A stretch of DNA of 64,000 bases from Blautia sp. (lineage in GTDB: Bacteria; Bacillota; Clostridia; Lachnospirales; Lachnospiraceae): the NCBI GenBank assembly GCA_029257805.1, contig JARIAR010000031.1, positions 62,001 through 126,000 on the forward strand, in the 5' to 3' direction. The position numbers and the translations under genes were made by a program. Under the pieces are notes generated by a model. The model had not been told where the DNA came from. It worked only from the letters and a program-made list of their open reading frames with translations, and did no database searches. Of the stretch, positions 35,183 to 43,951 are shown piece after piece; the first letter of the stretch is position 1, and each line of letters opens with the position of its first letter.

Positions 35183-36679
35183 ATGGGAAAGTATATAATG
35201 GCTCTGGATCAGGGGACGACAAGTTCCCGCTGTATTTTATTTGATAAGTCTGGGAAAATGTGCAGTGTGGCAAGAAAAGAATTTACTCAGCATTATCCGA
35301 AGCCGGGCTGGGTGGAACATGATCCAAAAGAAATCTGGTCATCTCAAATGGGAGTGGCAATAGAAGCCATGAGTCTGATCGGAGCTGATGCGGAGGATAT
35401 AGACGGAATTGGGATTACAAACCAGAGAGAAACAACAATTGTATGGGATAAGCATACAGGAAATCCTGTTTATCCGGCAATCGTGTGGCAATGTCGGAGA
35501 ACTGCTTATATGGTAGAACAGCTTGAAAAAGATGGATTTGGAAAAATTATCCGGCAAAAGACAGGACTTATTCCGGATGCTTATTTTTCCGGGACAAAGA
35601 TTAAGTGGATCCTGGAAAATGTGGATGGGGCAAAAGAAGCTGCTGAGAGAGGAGATCTGCTGTTTGGAACGGTAGATACATGGCTCATCTGGAAACTTAC
35701 AAAAGGGAGAGTCCATGTAACAGATTATACAAATGCATCTAGAACAATGTTATTTGACATTCATAAAAAGCAATGGGATAAAGAAATTTTAGATTATTTT
35801 GAAATTCCAGAGAATATGCTGCCTGAGGTGAAAGCGAGCAGTTGTATTTACGGGTATACCAGCGAAAGTCTTATAGGTGGAAGAATTCCTATTGCAGGAG
35901 CAGCAGGAGATCAGCAGGCAGCTCTTTTTGGGCAATGTTGTTTTCAGCCGGGAGACGTAAAGAATACATATGGCACAGGAGGATTTCTTCTGATGCATAC
36001 GGGAAACCGTGCGGTGGAATCCAGTCAGGGTCTTCTTACGACGATCGCAGTGAATCCGGATGGAACACCGGGTTATGCACTGGAAGGAAGTGTGTTTGTA
36101 TGTGGAGCGGCAATTCAGTGGCTTCGGGATGAAATGGAATTGTTGGAACATGCTTCGGAATCAGAAAAATATTGTCGTTCTGTTCCGGATACAAATGGTG
36201 TTTATGTAGTTCCGGCATTTGCAGGGCTGGGTGCGCCTTACTGGGACCAGTATGCAAGGGGAGCTGTGCTGGGGCTTACAAGAGGAGCCGGAAAAGCACA
36301 TTTTATTCGTGCTACTGTGGAATCCCTGGCGTATCAGGTAAATGATGTTATAAAAGCGATGGAAAAGGATGCAGGGGTACATTTAAACTCTCTGCGAGTA
36401 GACGGCGGAGCAAGTGCAAATGATTTTCTTATGCAGTTTCAGGCAGATGTTTTAAATGCTGAAGTGGTACGTCCGTGTTGTATTGAAACAACAGCCTTAG
36501 GGGCTGCATATCTGGCGGGAATGGCAACAGGATTTTGGGAAAATGCAGATGAAGTACAGACAAATTGGAATATGGAGCGCACTTTCTCTCCGGCAATTAA
36601 TGATGAAAAAAGAGAACATCTTCTTAGAGGATGGAAAAAAGCAGTACAATGCACAAGAGGATGGGAAAAAGAAAATTGA
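35183..36679 (+). CDS. glpK: Glycerol kinase
   Basis: The 498-aa FGGY kinase begins [16 protein letters not shown] and shows [37 protein letters not shown] and [15 protein letters not shown], all diagnostic of glycerol kinase rather than xylulokinase. It makes glycerol-3-phosphate. It stands alone, with no glpF or glpD next to it. Ribosome site GAAAGGAAG lies ahead of ATG 35183. A terminator starts 6 bases after the stop. Confidence 0.96.
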   Translation: MGKYIMALDQGTTSSRCILFDKSGKMCSVARKEFTQHYPKPGWVEHDPKEIWSSQMGVAIEAMSLIGADAEDIDGIGITNQRETTIVWDKHTGNPVYPAIVWQCRRTAYMVEQLEKDGFGKIIRQKTGLIPDAYFSGTKIKWILENVDGAKEAAERGDLLFGTVDTWLIWKLTKGRVHVTDYTNASRTMLFDIHKKQWDKEILDYFEIPENMLPEVKASSCIYGYTSESLIGGRIPIAGAAGDQQAALFGQCCFQPGDVKNTYGTGGFLLMHTGNRAVESSQGLLTTIAVNPDGTPGYALEGSVFVCGAAIQWLRDEMELLEHASESEKYCRSVPDTNGVYVVPAFAGLGAPYWDQYARGAVLGLTRGAGKAHFIRATVESLAYQVNDVIKAMEKDAGVHLNSLRVDGGASANDFLMQFQADVLNAEVVRPCCIETTALGAAYLAGMATGFWENADEVQTNWNMERTFSPAINDEKREHLLRGWKKAVQCTRGWEKEN

Positions 36680-36684
36680 GAAAC

Positions 36685-36715
36685 AAAAAAACTGTACGTT
36701 TGTACAGTTTTTTTG
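36685..36715. terminator. Bidirectional terminator between glpK and the molybdate regulator
   Basis: A-run, ACTGTAC-GTTT-GTACAGT, T-run. The symmetrical A and T flanks let it serve both convergent genes. Confidence 0.9.
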
Positions 36716-36724
36716 TTGAGATTT

Positions 36725-37651
36725 TTAGAAAGATAAAATATCTCCTGTATGCTCGGTGTCGTATCCTGTTTGATTTTTCAGGATTGTACGATAGTCCTGA
36801 GAGCTGATGATTTCTAAAAGAGTGGAAAATCCCGGCTTTTCTAAATTAGAAGTTTCAATTACAAGGTACATGGGAAGCTTTTCCAGTGGAAGAAATTCCA
36901 AAGATTTTGTTTGCCTGGTAATGAGTTCTTCTCCAATAGCTGCATCTGCAGTTTCGTTTAAAATAGCAGCTGCAGTGGAAAGATCGGAAACCATTTCGTT
37001 TTTGTATCCTGAAATTTTATCAGTGCAAAGGTGTTCCCTCATAAGTACACGGTCAAGAAAAATTCGCCGAGTACTGCCTTTTTCCCGATTGGCAAAGGAA
37101 ACATCCGGGCGAAGGAGATCTTTTAAAGTTTTGATGTTCTTAGGATTTCCTGATTTCACATAAAGACCGATTTTATACTCGTACAAACAGATAACGGTAA
37201 GAGGGGTTCCAGGAACAAGACATTGTATTTCTTCTGCAGTAAGACTGGCAGATGCAATATGAGCCTTTCCAAAATATAGACTGTAAAGACCGTTATAACT
37301 GTTCATATGAGACTGCAATATGGGAATTCCATTAGGATGAATAGACATCTTTGTCAATAAAAGCTCTAAAGCGGGAGAAGTTTGCCCGCATAGAATCAAT
37401 CCATTGGAATGAAGAAGATAGTCTCTTTTTAAAAGAGAACTTTCCGGCTGAAAATCAGGGGTATCCGGGAGCTGTTCCTGACAGGTGCCGGAACAGCGAT
37501 TTAAATACTCAGAAAGTTGTGTTTCGCTTACACGAAGTTGTTTGCCAATCTTGGAGGAGGGAAGTTCTCCTCGTTTGATCAGTTCATAAACCGTTGTTTT
37601 TTTGATCTTTAATTTATCGGCAATTTCCTGAGCGGTATAAAATTTAGTCAT
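36725..37651 (-). CDS. Excisionase-type HTH regulator with periplasmic-binding-protein-like effector domain (molybdate-type)
   Basis: This 308-aa protein has a MerR/excisionase-like helix-turn-helix (YTAQEIADKLKIKKTTVYELIKRGEL) followed by a PBP_like domain (about 75-300) related to molybdate/tungstate binding proteins. Beside the molbindin gene and divergent from modABC, it probably senses molybdate and controls the transporter. ATG 37651 is used; the ORF-track start is a TTG one codon earlier. It overlaps the molbindin stop by 8 bases, so the pair is coupled. Ligand is inferred from context. Confidence 0.82.
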   Translation of the reverse strand: MTKFYTAQEIADKLKIKKTTVYELIKRGELPSSKIGKQLRVSETQLSEYLNRCSGTCQEQLPDTPDFQPESSLLKRDYLLHSNGLILCGQTSPALELLLTKMSIHPNGIPILQSHMNSYNGLYSLYFGKAHIASASLTAEEIQCLVPGTPLTVICLYEYKIGLYVKSGNPKNIKTLKDLLRPDVSFANREKGSTRRIFLDRVLMREHLCTDKISGYKNEMVSDLSTAAAILNETADAAIGEELITRQTKSLEFLPLEKLPMYLVIETSNLEKPGFSTLLEIISSQDYRTILKNQTGYDTEHTGDILSF

Positions 37652-37856
37652 CAATTCCTACCATAACATTTGTGGCTTTAATAATTGCATATGCATCAGA
37701 GCCAACTTTAAGATCCAGTTCTTCTACTGCAGCGCAGGAAATAGTAGAGGTAAGAATATTTCCTCCACCGATATCTATGGATACGATGGAATTTACAGCT
37801 CCTTTTTGAATGCTGACAACTTTTCCTTTTAATTGATTACGTGCGCTTAATTTCAT
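37644..37856 (-). CDS. Molbindin (Mop/TOBE-domain molybdate-binding protein)
   Basis: Starting at MKLSARNQLKGKVVSIQKGAV, the protein is 70 aa: a single Mop domain, with IVSIDIGGGNILTSTISCAAVEELDLKVG. Mop proteins store molybdate/tungstate oxyanions or act as sensors. The ORF-track start 37 codons earlier adds promoter-region sequence; ATG 37856 follows TGAGGATTTTATC. It is divergent from modA and 5' of the regulator. Confidence 0.88.
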   Translation of the reverse strand: MKLSARNQLKGKVVSIQKGAVNSIVSIDIGGGNILTSTISCAAVEELDLKVGSDAYAIIKATNVMVGIDD

Positions 37857-37917
37857 GATAAAATCCTCATTTCTTCTATTGTTATTTACACATTTATGAT
37901 ACCACGGCAAAATCAAA

Positions 37918-37946
37918 TTGACAAGATGATATATTTTCAGTAAAAT
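37918..37946 (+). promoter_or_regulatory. Sigma-A promoter of modABC
   Basis: TTGACA and TAAAAT are 17 bases apart, about 52 bases before modA, in the divergent gap with the molbindin gene. Confidence 0.65.
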
Positions 37947-37998
37947 GAATAAAACAGAACAAAACAAAACAAAAATGAATTAAAGGAGAGGGAATGAA

Positions 37999-38811
37999 AT
38001 GAAAAAAAGAGTATTAACCGTATTAATGGCAGGCGCAATTATATGTTCTTCTGCAGCTATGCCTGTAGCAGCAGCAGAAAAGGATGGAGAGTTACAGGGA
38101 GAGATTTATGTGTTTATTGCAGCAAGCCTTAGCAATGCAATGGAAGAAATCCAAAAGGATTTTAATGAAATCCATCCGGATGTGAAAATTTTATATAATG
38201 CAGACAGCTCTGGAACTTTGCAGACACAGATTGAAGAAGGCGGAAGATGCGATGTGTTTTTCTCTGCCGCTGAAAAACAGATGAATGCTCTTGTAGAAGA
38301 GAAACTTGTAAAAGAGGATTCTGTTGTAGATCTTCTGGAAAATAAAGTGGTTTTGATCAAACCCACAGGAGAAGAGACAAAAGTAACAGGATTTGAAAAT
38401 ATTACAGAGGCAAAGAATCTTGCTTTAGCAGGAGAGAGTGTGCCGGTAGGTCAGTATGCACGTGAAATTTTTAAAAACCTGGATATTCTTGACCAGGTAG
38501 AGAAAATGGAAATCAACGAAGGAAAAAATGTAACGGAAGTTCTTGCAAGCGTGAGTGAAGGCAGCAATGAAATCGGGGTTGTTTATGCAACAGATGCAGC
38601 ATCTGTTGCAGATAAAGTAGAGGTACTGGCAGAGGCACCGGAGGGAAGCCTTGAAACCCCTGTTCTTTATCCGGCTGGTCTTGTAGAGGATAAAGAAGCT
38701 TCAGAAGAAGAGACAAAAACAGCAGAAGCATTCCTGGAATATCTTCAAAGTGAAGAGGCGTTAAAGGTATTTGAAGAATATGGATTTGCTGCATATACAG
38801 AGGTAAAATGA
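37999..38811 (+). CDS. modA: Molybdate ABC transporter substrate-binding protein
   Basis: The 270-aa protein has an N-terminal signal peptide (MKKRVLTVLMAGAIICSSAAMPVAAA) with a cysteine inside the hydrophobic core but no clear lipobox. The mature part has ModA signatures: FIAASLSNAMEEIQKDF, YNADSSGTLQTQIEEG and VFFSAAEKQMNAL. It should deliver molybdate or tungstate to ModBC. Its stop overlaps the modB start (ATGA). Confidence 0.93.
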   Translation: MKKRVLTVLMAGAIICSSAAMPVAAAEKDGELQGEIYVFIAASLSNAMEEIQKDFNEIHPDVKILYNADSSGTLQTQIEEGGRCDVFFSAAEKQMNALVEEKLVKEDSVVDLLENKVVLIKPTGEETKVTGFENITEAKNLALAGESVPVGQYAREIFKNLDILDQVEKMEINEGKNVTEVLASVSEGSNEIGVVYATDAASVADKVEVLAEAPEGSLETPVLYPAGLVEDKEASEEETKTAEAFLEYLQSEEALKVFEEYGFAAYTEVK

Positions 38812-39503
38812 TAGGATTTTTAGAAAATATAGATTGGAGTCCTCTTTGGATTTCCATAAAAACAGGAGCCGTAGCAACTGTCATAGCTTTTTTTCTTGGA
38901 GTTTATTGTGCCAGGAAGGTTATGAAACTTTCCACTGGAGCCAGGAGTATTTTAGATGGGATCCTTACAATGCCTCTTGTACTTCCGCCTACAGTGGCAG
39001 GATTTTGCCTTTTGCTGGTTTTTAGTTTAAAGCGTCCATTTGGAAGTTTTTTGTTTCAGGAATTTGATATTAAGATTGTACAGACCTGGAAAGGATGTGT
39101 AATTGCGGCAGCGGTCATTGCCTTTCCCCTTATGTATCGGAATGCCAGAGCAGCTTTTGAGCAGGTGGATATTAATCTCTTATATGCTGGTCAGACACTT
39201 GGAATGAGTGAACGTGAAATTTTCTGGAAAGTAATGATGCCTTCTGCATCACCGGGAATTGCATCCGGAACGGTTTTGGCATTTGCAAGAGCAATGGGAG
39301 AATATGGAGCTACTTCTATGCTGGCGGGAAATATTCTTGGAAAAACAAGAACGGTTTCTGTGGCTATTGCTGCAGAAACAGCAGCAGGAAACTTTGGGAC
39401 AGCAGGTTTTTGGACAATCGTAATCGTACTGTTATCCTTTGTGATCGTAGCTTTGATCAATTTTGTTTCTGGAAAAGGGATAAAGACAAAAAGGTGGATA
39501 TAA
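38808..39503 (+). CDS. modB: Molybdate ABC transporter permease
   Basis: This 231-aa inner-membrane permease has about five transmembrane helices and the EAA-type loop YAGQTLGMSEREIFWKVMMP, with ARAMGEYGATSMLAGN, a block typical of ModB/CysT permeases. It overlaps modA by four bases and modC by one, so all three proteins are made together. Confidence 0.94.
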   Translation: MIGFLENIDWSPLWISIKTGAVATVIAFFLGVYCARKVMKLSTGARSILDGILTMPLVLPPTVAGFCLLLVFSLKRPFGSFLFQEFDIKIVQTWKGCVIAAAVIAFPLMYRNARAAFEQVDINLLYAGQTLGMSEREIFWKVMMPSASPGIASGTVLAFARAMGEYGATSMLAGNILGKTRTVSVAIAAETAAGNFGTAGFWTIVIVLLSFVIVALINFVSGKGIKTKRWI

Positions 39504-40558
39504 TGGCAATCTTTGTAGATATTGAAAAAAAATTTAAAGATTTCCGGCTGAAAGTAAAGATTGATACCAGTGTTTCTTCCATGGGGATACTGGGGGCTTC
39601 GGGAAGCGGAAAAAGCATGACGCTTCGTTGCATTGCGGGGATTGAGACACCGGATTCGGGAAAGATTGTAATAAATGGAAAAACAGTGTTTGATTCGGAG
39701 AAGGGAATAAATGAAAAACCACAGAAACGCCGGGTCGGATATTTGTTTCAGGATTATGCGTTATTTCCATCTATGACAGTGGAAAAAAATATTAGATGTG
39801 GATTTCGGGGAGATAAAAAAGACGCAAAGGAGAAGGTTCAGGAATATATACGCCGGTATCATCTGGATGGTTTGGAAAAGCGATATCCATCGCAGCTTTC
39901 AGGAGGGCAGAAGCAAAGAGTTGCATTGGCACGTATGATGATAGGAGAACCGGAAGTGATTCTTCTTGACGAACCATTTTCAGCTCTTGATAGTTATTTG
40001 AAAGATGTACTTCAGAGGGATATGAAGGAATTTCTCAGAGAATATAAAGGGGATATGATCCTTGTGACTCATAGCCGTGAAGAGGTATTTCGTTTTTGCC
40101 ATAGCCTTACTCTTTTAAAAAATGGACAAATTCTTGTTACAGGAAACACGAGAGAATTATTTGAACAGCCGGAAACCGTGGAGGCAGCACGCCTTACAGG
40201 GTGTAAAAATATAACAGCCATAGAACGTCTGGATGATCATCATATATATGCATGCGACTGGAATATGAAATTGTATACAGAACAAGAAGTTCTTGCAGAA
40301 CATACACATGCAGCAATACGGGGGCATTGGCTGGTATCAGAAAAGTCAAATACACTGGAAGAAAACGTGGCAGAGGTTCAGATTACGGAGCGTATCGAAA
40401 GCCCGTTTGAATATCAGTATCTTGTAAAATGTGGAAATATGTTGGAATCAGAGGCTATATGGTGGATAAAACAAAAAAGTGGCGAGCCTCCAAAGGAAGA
40501 GAACTCGCCGGCTTTTTTGTATTTTCCCCCTGAAAAAATAATGCTTTTGAAAGAATAA
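39503..40558 (+). CDS. modC: Molybdate ABC transporter ATP-binding protein
   Basis: The 351-aa ATPase has Walker A GASGSGKSMTLR, signature [14 protein letters not shown] and Walker B VILLDEPFSALD. A C-terminal region of ~120 residues is TOBE/Mop-like but degenerate. ATG 39503 overlaps the modB stop (TAATG); the ORF-track start lies inside modB. A terminator-like hairpin (40481-40518) lies inside the last 80 bases of the reading frame. Confidence 0.93.
   Translation: MAIFVDIEKKFKDFRLKVKIDTSVSSMGILGASGSGKSMTLRCIAGIETPDSGKIVINGKTVFDSEKGINEKPQKRRVGYLFQDYALFPSMTVEKNIRCGFRGDKKDAKEKVQEYIRRYHLDGLEKRYPSQLSGGQKQRVALARMMIGEPEVILLDEPFSALDSYLKDVLQRDMKEFLREYKGDMILVTHSREEVFRFCHSLTLLKNGQILVTGNTRELFEQPETVEAARLTGCKNITAIERLDDHHIYACDWNMKLYTEQEVLAEHTHAAIRGHWLVSEKSNTLEENVAEVQITERIESPFEYQYLVKCGNMLESEAIWWIKQKSGEPPKEENSPAFLYFPPEKIMLLKE
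40481..40518 (+). terminator. Terminator-like hairpin inside the 3' end of modC
   Basis: GGCGAG and CTCGCC pair around a 17-base loop and are followed by GGCTTTTTTG. It lies before the modC stop codon; while ribosomes translate the gene it should be disrupted. Confidence 0.45.
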
Positions 40559-40562
40559 AAAA

Positions 40563-41645
40563 TCAGTGTTTGCGGGAGTAGTGGATGTAATCAACAACCA
40601 TCATGGAAATTTTGAAAGTAAGTGCATCTTCAAAGGTTCGCAGATCCAGACCGAATTTTTTTTGCAGTTTTTCAAAGCGATATACGAGAGTATTACGATG
40701 CACATAAAGCTGTCGGGAAGTTTCGGAAAGATTTAAGTTATTTTCAAAGAACGTACGGATGATGTTTAGAGTTTCTTCATCAATGGAATCCAGTGTTTCA
40801 TTTTTGAATATTTCCTGGATGAACATTTCGCAAATATCGACAGGGAGCTGATAGATCAGACGGCCGATTCCAAGACGGCTGTATCCAAAAACATTTTTGT
40901 CTGCATAGAAGATTTTGCCAACTTCAAGGGCGGTACGGGCTTCTTTGTATGCATTGGAAAGCTGTTTGATATCTCCGGCAATATTGCTGTAAGAAACCCA
41001 GGCAGATGTCATAGCTTCTGTATTAAGCATGTCCACAAGCATAAAAGCAGTATCTTCCAGATCCGATATATTTTCTGTAGACTGAAGTTCCCGGATGATG
41101 ATAATTCCGGAATCATCTATAGCAGTGATGAAATCTTTTGTACGGGCGGAAAAAATATTTCGTATAGTAGCCAGTGCATTTTCATCTTTATGCTGGCGTG
41201 TTTCAACAAGAAAAACCGCTCTTGGTGCAGAGGTGCTTATGTGAAGTTTTTTGGCTCTGTTAAACATTTCCATTTCCGGATAGCGTCCAAGAAGGATATT
41301 CTGCATAAATGTATTTTTGTCATTTTTTTCTGCATATGCCGTTATGAGACTTTCAATCTGGCAGACTGCAAGTTCTCCAATGGTAGGAGCGGCATCAGAG
41401 CTGCCCCATACAAGTAGAATATAGAGGATCTGTTCATTTTCTTTGATTTTATAAAAAGAACAGCTGGTATTGGACAGACAGAGAGCCGAAGATAAACGGA
41501 AATCGGAAAGACGTTCCGCAGCGGGGAGTTTTTTCTCACAGGTGGAAACATAAACATTGTTTTCTTCATCTAAAAGGCAAAAATCCAGCTTGCTTATATT
41601 TTTCCAGTCTTCCAGACATTTCTGGAGTATGTGCTGTAATTTCAT
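40563..41645 (-). CDS. CdaR/PucR-family transcriptional regulator
   Basis: The 360-aa protein ends in the PucR-type helix-turn-helix (NLNLSETSRQLYVHRNTLVYRFEKLQKKFGLDL) and has a central GGDEF-like region typical of CdaR regulators. The N-terminal ~100 residues are probably a sensor domain (LDFCLLDEENNVYVST). Start follows GAAAGGATATGTTTC. It lies after the MsmX/UgpC-type ATPase on the same strand, separated by a terminator, so a link to sugar-transport control is plausible but not shown. Confidence 0.85.
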   Translation of the reverse strand: MKLQHILQKCLEDWKNISKLDFCLLDEENNVYVSTCEKKLPAAERLSDFRLSSALCLSNTSCSFYKIKENEQILYILLVWGSSDAAPTIGELAVCQIESLITAYAEKNDKNTFMQNILLGRYPEMEMFNRAKKLHISTSAPRAVFLVETRQHKDENALATIRNIFSARTKDFITAIDDSGIIIIRELQSTENISDLEDTAFMLVDMLNTEAMTSAWVSYSNIAGDIKQLSNAYKEARTALEVGKIFYADKNVFGYSRLGIGRLIYQLPVDICEMFIQEIFKNETLDSIDEETLNIIRTFFENNLNLSETSRQLYVHRNTLVYRFEKLQKKFGLDLRTFEDALTFKISMMVVDYIHYSRKH

Positions 41646-41700
41646 GAAACATATCCTTTCTTATGATAATCACTATTATTCGTGAGCGTTATACAGAATA

Positions 41701-41730
41701 GAAAAAGTCCGGGGAATTTTCCCCGGACAA
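41701..41730 (-). terminator. Terminator of the MsmX/UgpC-type ATPase gene
   Basis: Read on the minus strand, GTCCGGGGAA-AA-TTCCCCGGAC is followed by TTTTTC. The stem is a perfect 10 bp. Confidence 0.9.
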
Positions 41731-41744
41731 ATTTTTTGTAAATT

Positions 41745-42857
41745 TTAGTTTGTGATAACAAGTTCTGTTTCTTTATCAAAGAAATGAGCTTTTTCCATAT
41801 CAAAAGCGAAGTTGATTGGATCACCTGTTTTTGCTGTTGTACGTGGATCTACTCTTGCAGTGATCTGAGTTCCGTTAACATCAAAGTACAGGAATACTTC
41901 TGCACCAAGAAGTTCGTAAACTTTAACAACAGAAGACATAGCAGCGCTTGGAGATGCTTCAATGAACATCTGGGAATCATGAATATCTTCCGGACGGATA
42001 CCCATAACAACTGTTTTTCCTACATAGCTGTTGTCTTTAAGAGCTTTAGCTTTTGCAGCCGGAATGATTAATTCATATTCGCCGATTTTGGCGATTACGT
42101 TGCCGCCTTTTTCCAGAATTTCTGCATCAAGGAAGTTCATCTGAGGAGATCCCATAAATCCGGCTACGAATAAGTTGCCTGGTTTCTGGTATAAGTTCTG
42201 AGGAGTGTCTACCTGCTGAACAACGCCATCTTTCATAACAACGATTCTGGTACCAAGAGTCATAGCCTCTGTCTGGTCATGTGTTACGTAGATGATAGTT
42301 GCGCCCAGTCTCTGGTGGATTTTGGAAATCTCAATACGCATCTGTACACGAAGTTTAGCATCCAGGTTTGACAGCGGCTCATCCATAAGGAATACCTTAG
42401 GATCACGAACGATAGCACGACCCATTGCAACACGCTGTCTCTGACCACCGGAAAGAGCTTTCGGTTTACGATCAAGAAGTTTGTCAAGGTCAAGGATTCT
42501 TGCTGCTTCACGTACTTTTTTATCAATTTCATCTTTCGGTACTTTACGAAGTTTAAGACCGAAAGCCATGTTATCATATACTGTCATATGTGGATAAAGA
42601 GCGTAGTTCTGGAATACCATTGCGATATCACGATCTTTTGGCTCTACATCGTTCATAACTTTGTCGCCAATCTTTAAAGTACCGCTTGTGATTTCTTCCA
42701 GTCCTGCTACCATACGCAGAGTTGTGGATTTACCACATCCGGAAGGACCTACAAAGATGATAAATTCTTTATCTTCGATTTCCAGATTGAAGTCTTTTAC
42801 TGCCTGAAAACCGTTTGGATAAGTTTTGTTAATGTGCTGTAAAGATAAACTTGCCAT
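41745..42857 (-). CDS. Sugar ABC transporter ATP-binding protein (MsmX/UgpC type)
   Basis: This 370-aa ATPase shows Walker A GPSGCGKSTTLRM, signature LSGGQRQRVAMGRAIVRDP, Walker B FLMDEPLSNLDAKLR and a C-terminal OB/TOBE regulatory domain (VVMGIRPEDIHDSQ). It matches the multitask ATPases (MsmX, MsmK, UgpC) that drive several oligosaccharide importers. No permease or binding protein is adjacent, as is normal for such shared ATPases. Start has TTGGAGGAAAAATC. The gene ends with its own terminator. Confidence 0.93.
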   Translation of the reverse strand: MASLSLQHINKTYPNGFQAVKDFNLEIEDKEFIIFVGPSGCGKSTTLRMVAGLEEITSGTLKIGDKVMNDVEPKDRDIAMVFQNYALYPHMTVYDNMAFGLKLRKVPKDEIDKKVREAARILDLDKLLDRKPKALSGGQRQRVAMGRAIVRDPKVFLMDEPLSNLDAKLRVQMRIEISKIHQRLGATIIYVTHDQTEAMTLGTRIVVMKDGVVQQVDTPQNLYQKPGNLFVAGFMGSPQMNFLDAEILEKGGNVIAKIGEYELIIPAAKAKALKDNSYVGKTVVMGIRPEDIHDSQMFIEASPSAAMSSVVKVYELLGAEVFLYFDVNGTQITARVDPRTTAKTGDPINFAFDMEKAHFFDKETELVITN

Positions 42858-43037
42858 GATTTTTCCTCCAAATATAATGATTGTCTTTTATGACCCATTT
42901 TTTGTTGACTTTTACTGTTATCAGTATAACGAAAACAGGATAAAAGGAATAGAGAAGAATTGTACAAACTTTCTGCAAGGTTCTTGTCATTATGACGAAA
43001 AATGTAAGACAGCATTAAAAAAATGTGTCACATTGCT

Positions 43038-43922
43038 TTATTCTTCTGTGGGGATACGATTTTCGTTTACAAACATGCCCTGGAATTTTTCGGCGTGGAA
43101 CATGCGCATGAACCAGAGGCATTTACATAAAAAGAGATAATAAATATTAAGATGGCATCCATGGAGCGTTTCAAAATTCCCCTGTCCTTTTGCAAGGATC
43201 ACATCTGCATTTTCAATAATAGAGCGGCTTTCGCTGCTGATATGAGGGAGCCATGTTCCGCCAACATCACTTCCATTTCCAATGACAGGTACAAGATTTG
43301 TAAGACCACACATTTGGGCATCTTCCATAGTTGCATCATTGGCAAAGGGAAGCCCTCGAACAATGACAGTGATATTAAGATGTGGGAATTTTTCCATGAG
43401 AAATTCTACCACCAGTTTGTCCAAGACGATTTCTCCGCAATTATCCGTTAAATACACGAGAGAATGGGCTGATTTTAATTCTTTGCAGAATTGATCATAT
43501 TCAGCTGCATCAAGGGTATCGCTGCTTGCCTCATCCATAAGAGATAACATTTCTTCTTTTTTTACATGGGACAGTGCAGCAAAATCAATATAATTCCCGG
43601 TTCTTGCATAAACCAGAGCTTTTTGAAGAGGATCTTTTTGAGAGCGAATAGAAATACGCAATTTTTCTTCAAGATCCATCATGAGCAGATTGAATTCTTT
43701 TTTGATATCTGTATAGTCTTTAGACCGGACGTTCCAAAAGGAAGAAAAATATTTCTCAAATTCTGCAGCAAGGCTTGGAGAACAGTCATCTTCTTCCGGT
43801 TGGGACAGACGGCGAAAAATATGTCTCATATAGGTGAGTTTTTTTTCTTCATCTGAAAAATCACGTATTTGTTCTTCCTGTTTGTTGATGTGGCAGCAAA
43901 GGCAATATGAATTTAGACGCAT
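43038..43922 (-). CDS. DUF89/ARMT1-like metal-dependent phosphatase
   Basis: This 294-aa protein has the DUF89 signatures LTDNCGEIVLDKLVVEFL (metal-binding Asp/Asn) and AKGQGNFETLHG, plus the N-terminal CxxC (YCLCCHI) found in the prokaryotic subgroup. The family is described as damage-control phosphatases acting on sugar phosphates and related metabolites. It starts 29 bases after malQ in the same direction with site AAAAAGGAGATTTCT. The pairing suggests clean-up of phosphorylated sugars from glycogen or maltodextrin breakdown; the true substrate is unknown. Confidence 0.87.
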   Translation of the reverse strand: MRLNSYCLCCHINKQEEQIRDFSDEEKKLTYMRHIFRRLSQPEEDDCSPSLAAEFEKYFSSFWNVRSKDYTDIKKEFNLLMMDLEEKLRISIRSQKDPLQKALVYARTGNYIDFAALSHVKKEEMLSLMDEASSDTLDAAEYDQFCKELKSAHSLVYLTDNCGEIVLDKLVVEFLMEKFPHLNITVIVRGLPFANDATMEDAQMCGLTNLVPVIGNGSDVGGTWLPHISSESRSIIENADVILAKGQGNFETLHGCHLNIYYLFLCKCLWFMRMFHAEKFQGMFVNENRIPTEE

Positions 43923-43951
43923 AGAAATCTCCTTTTTGGGAAGGACAACTG

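Noticed and set aside
35842-36132. 96-aa ORF inside glpK, and similar shadows over carB, lon, tig and others
   Set aside because: Out-of-frame translations of clear genes; odd composition and no start signals.
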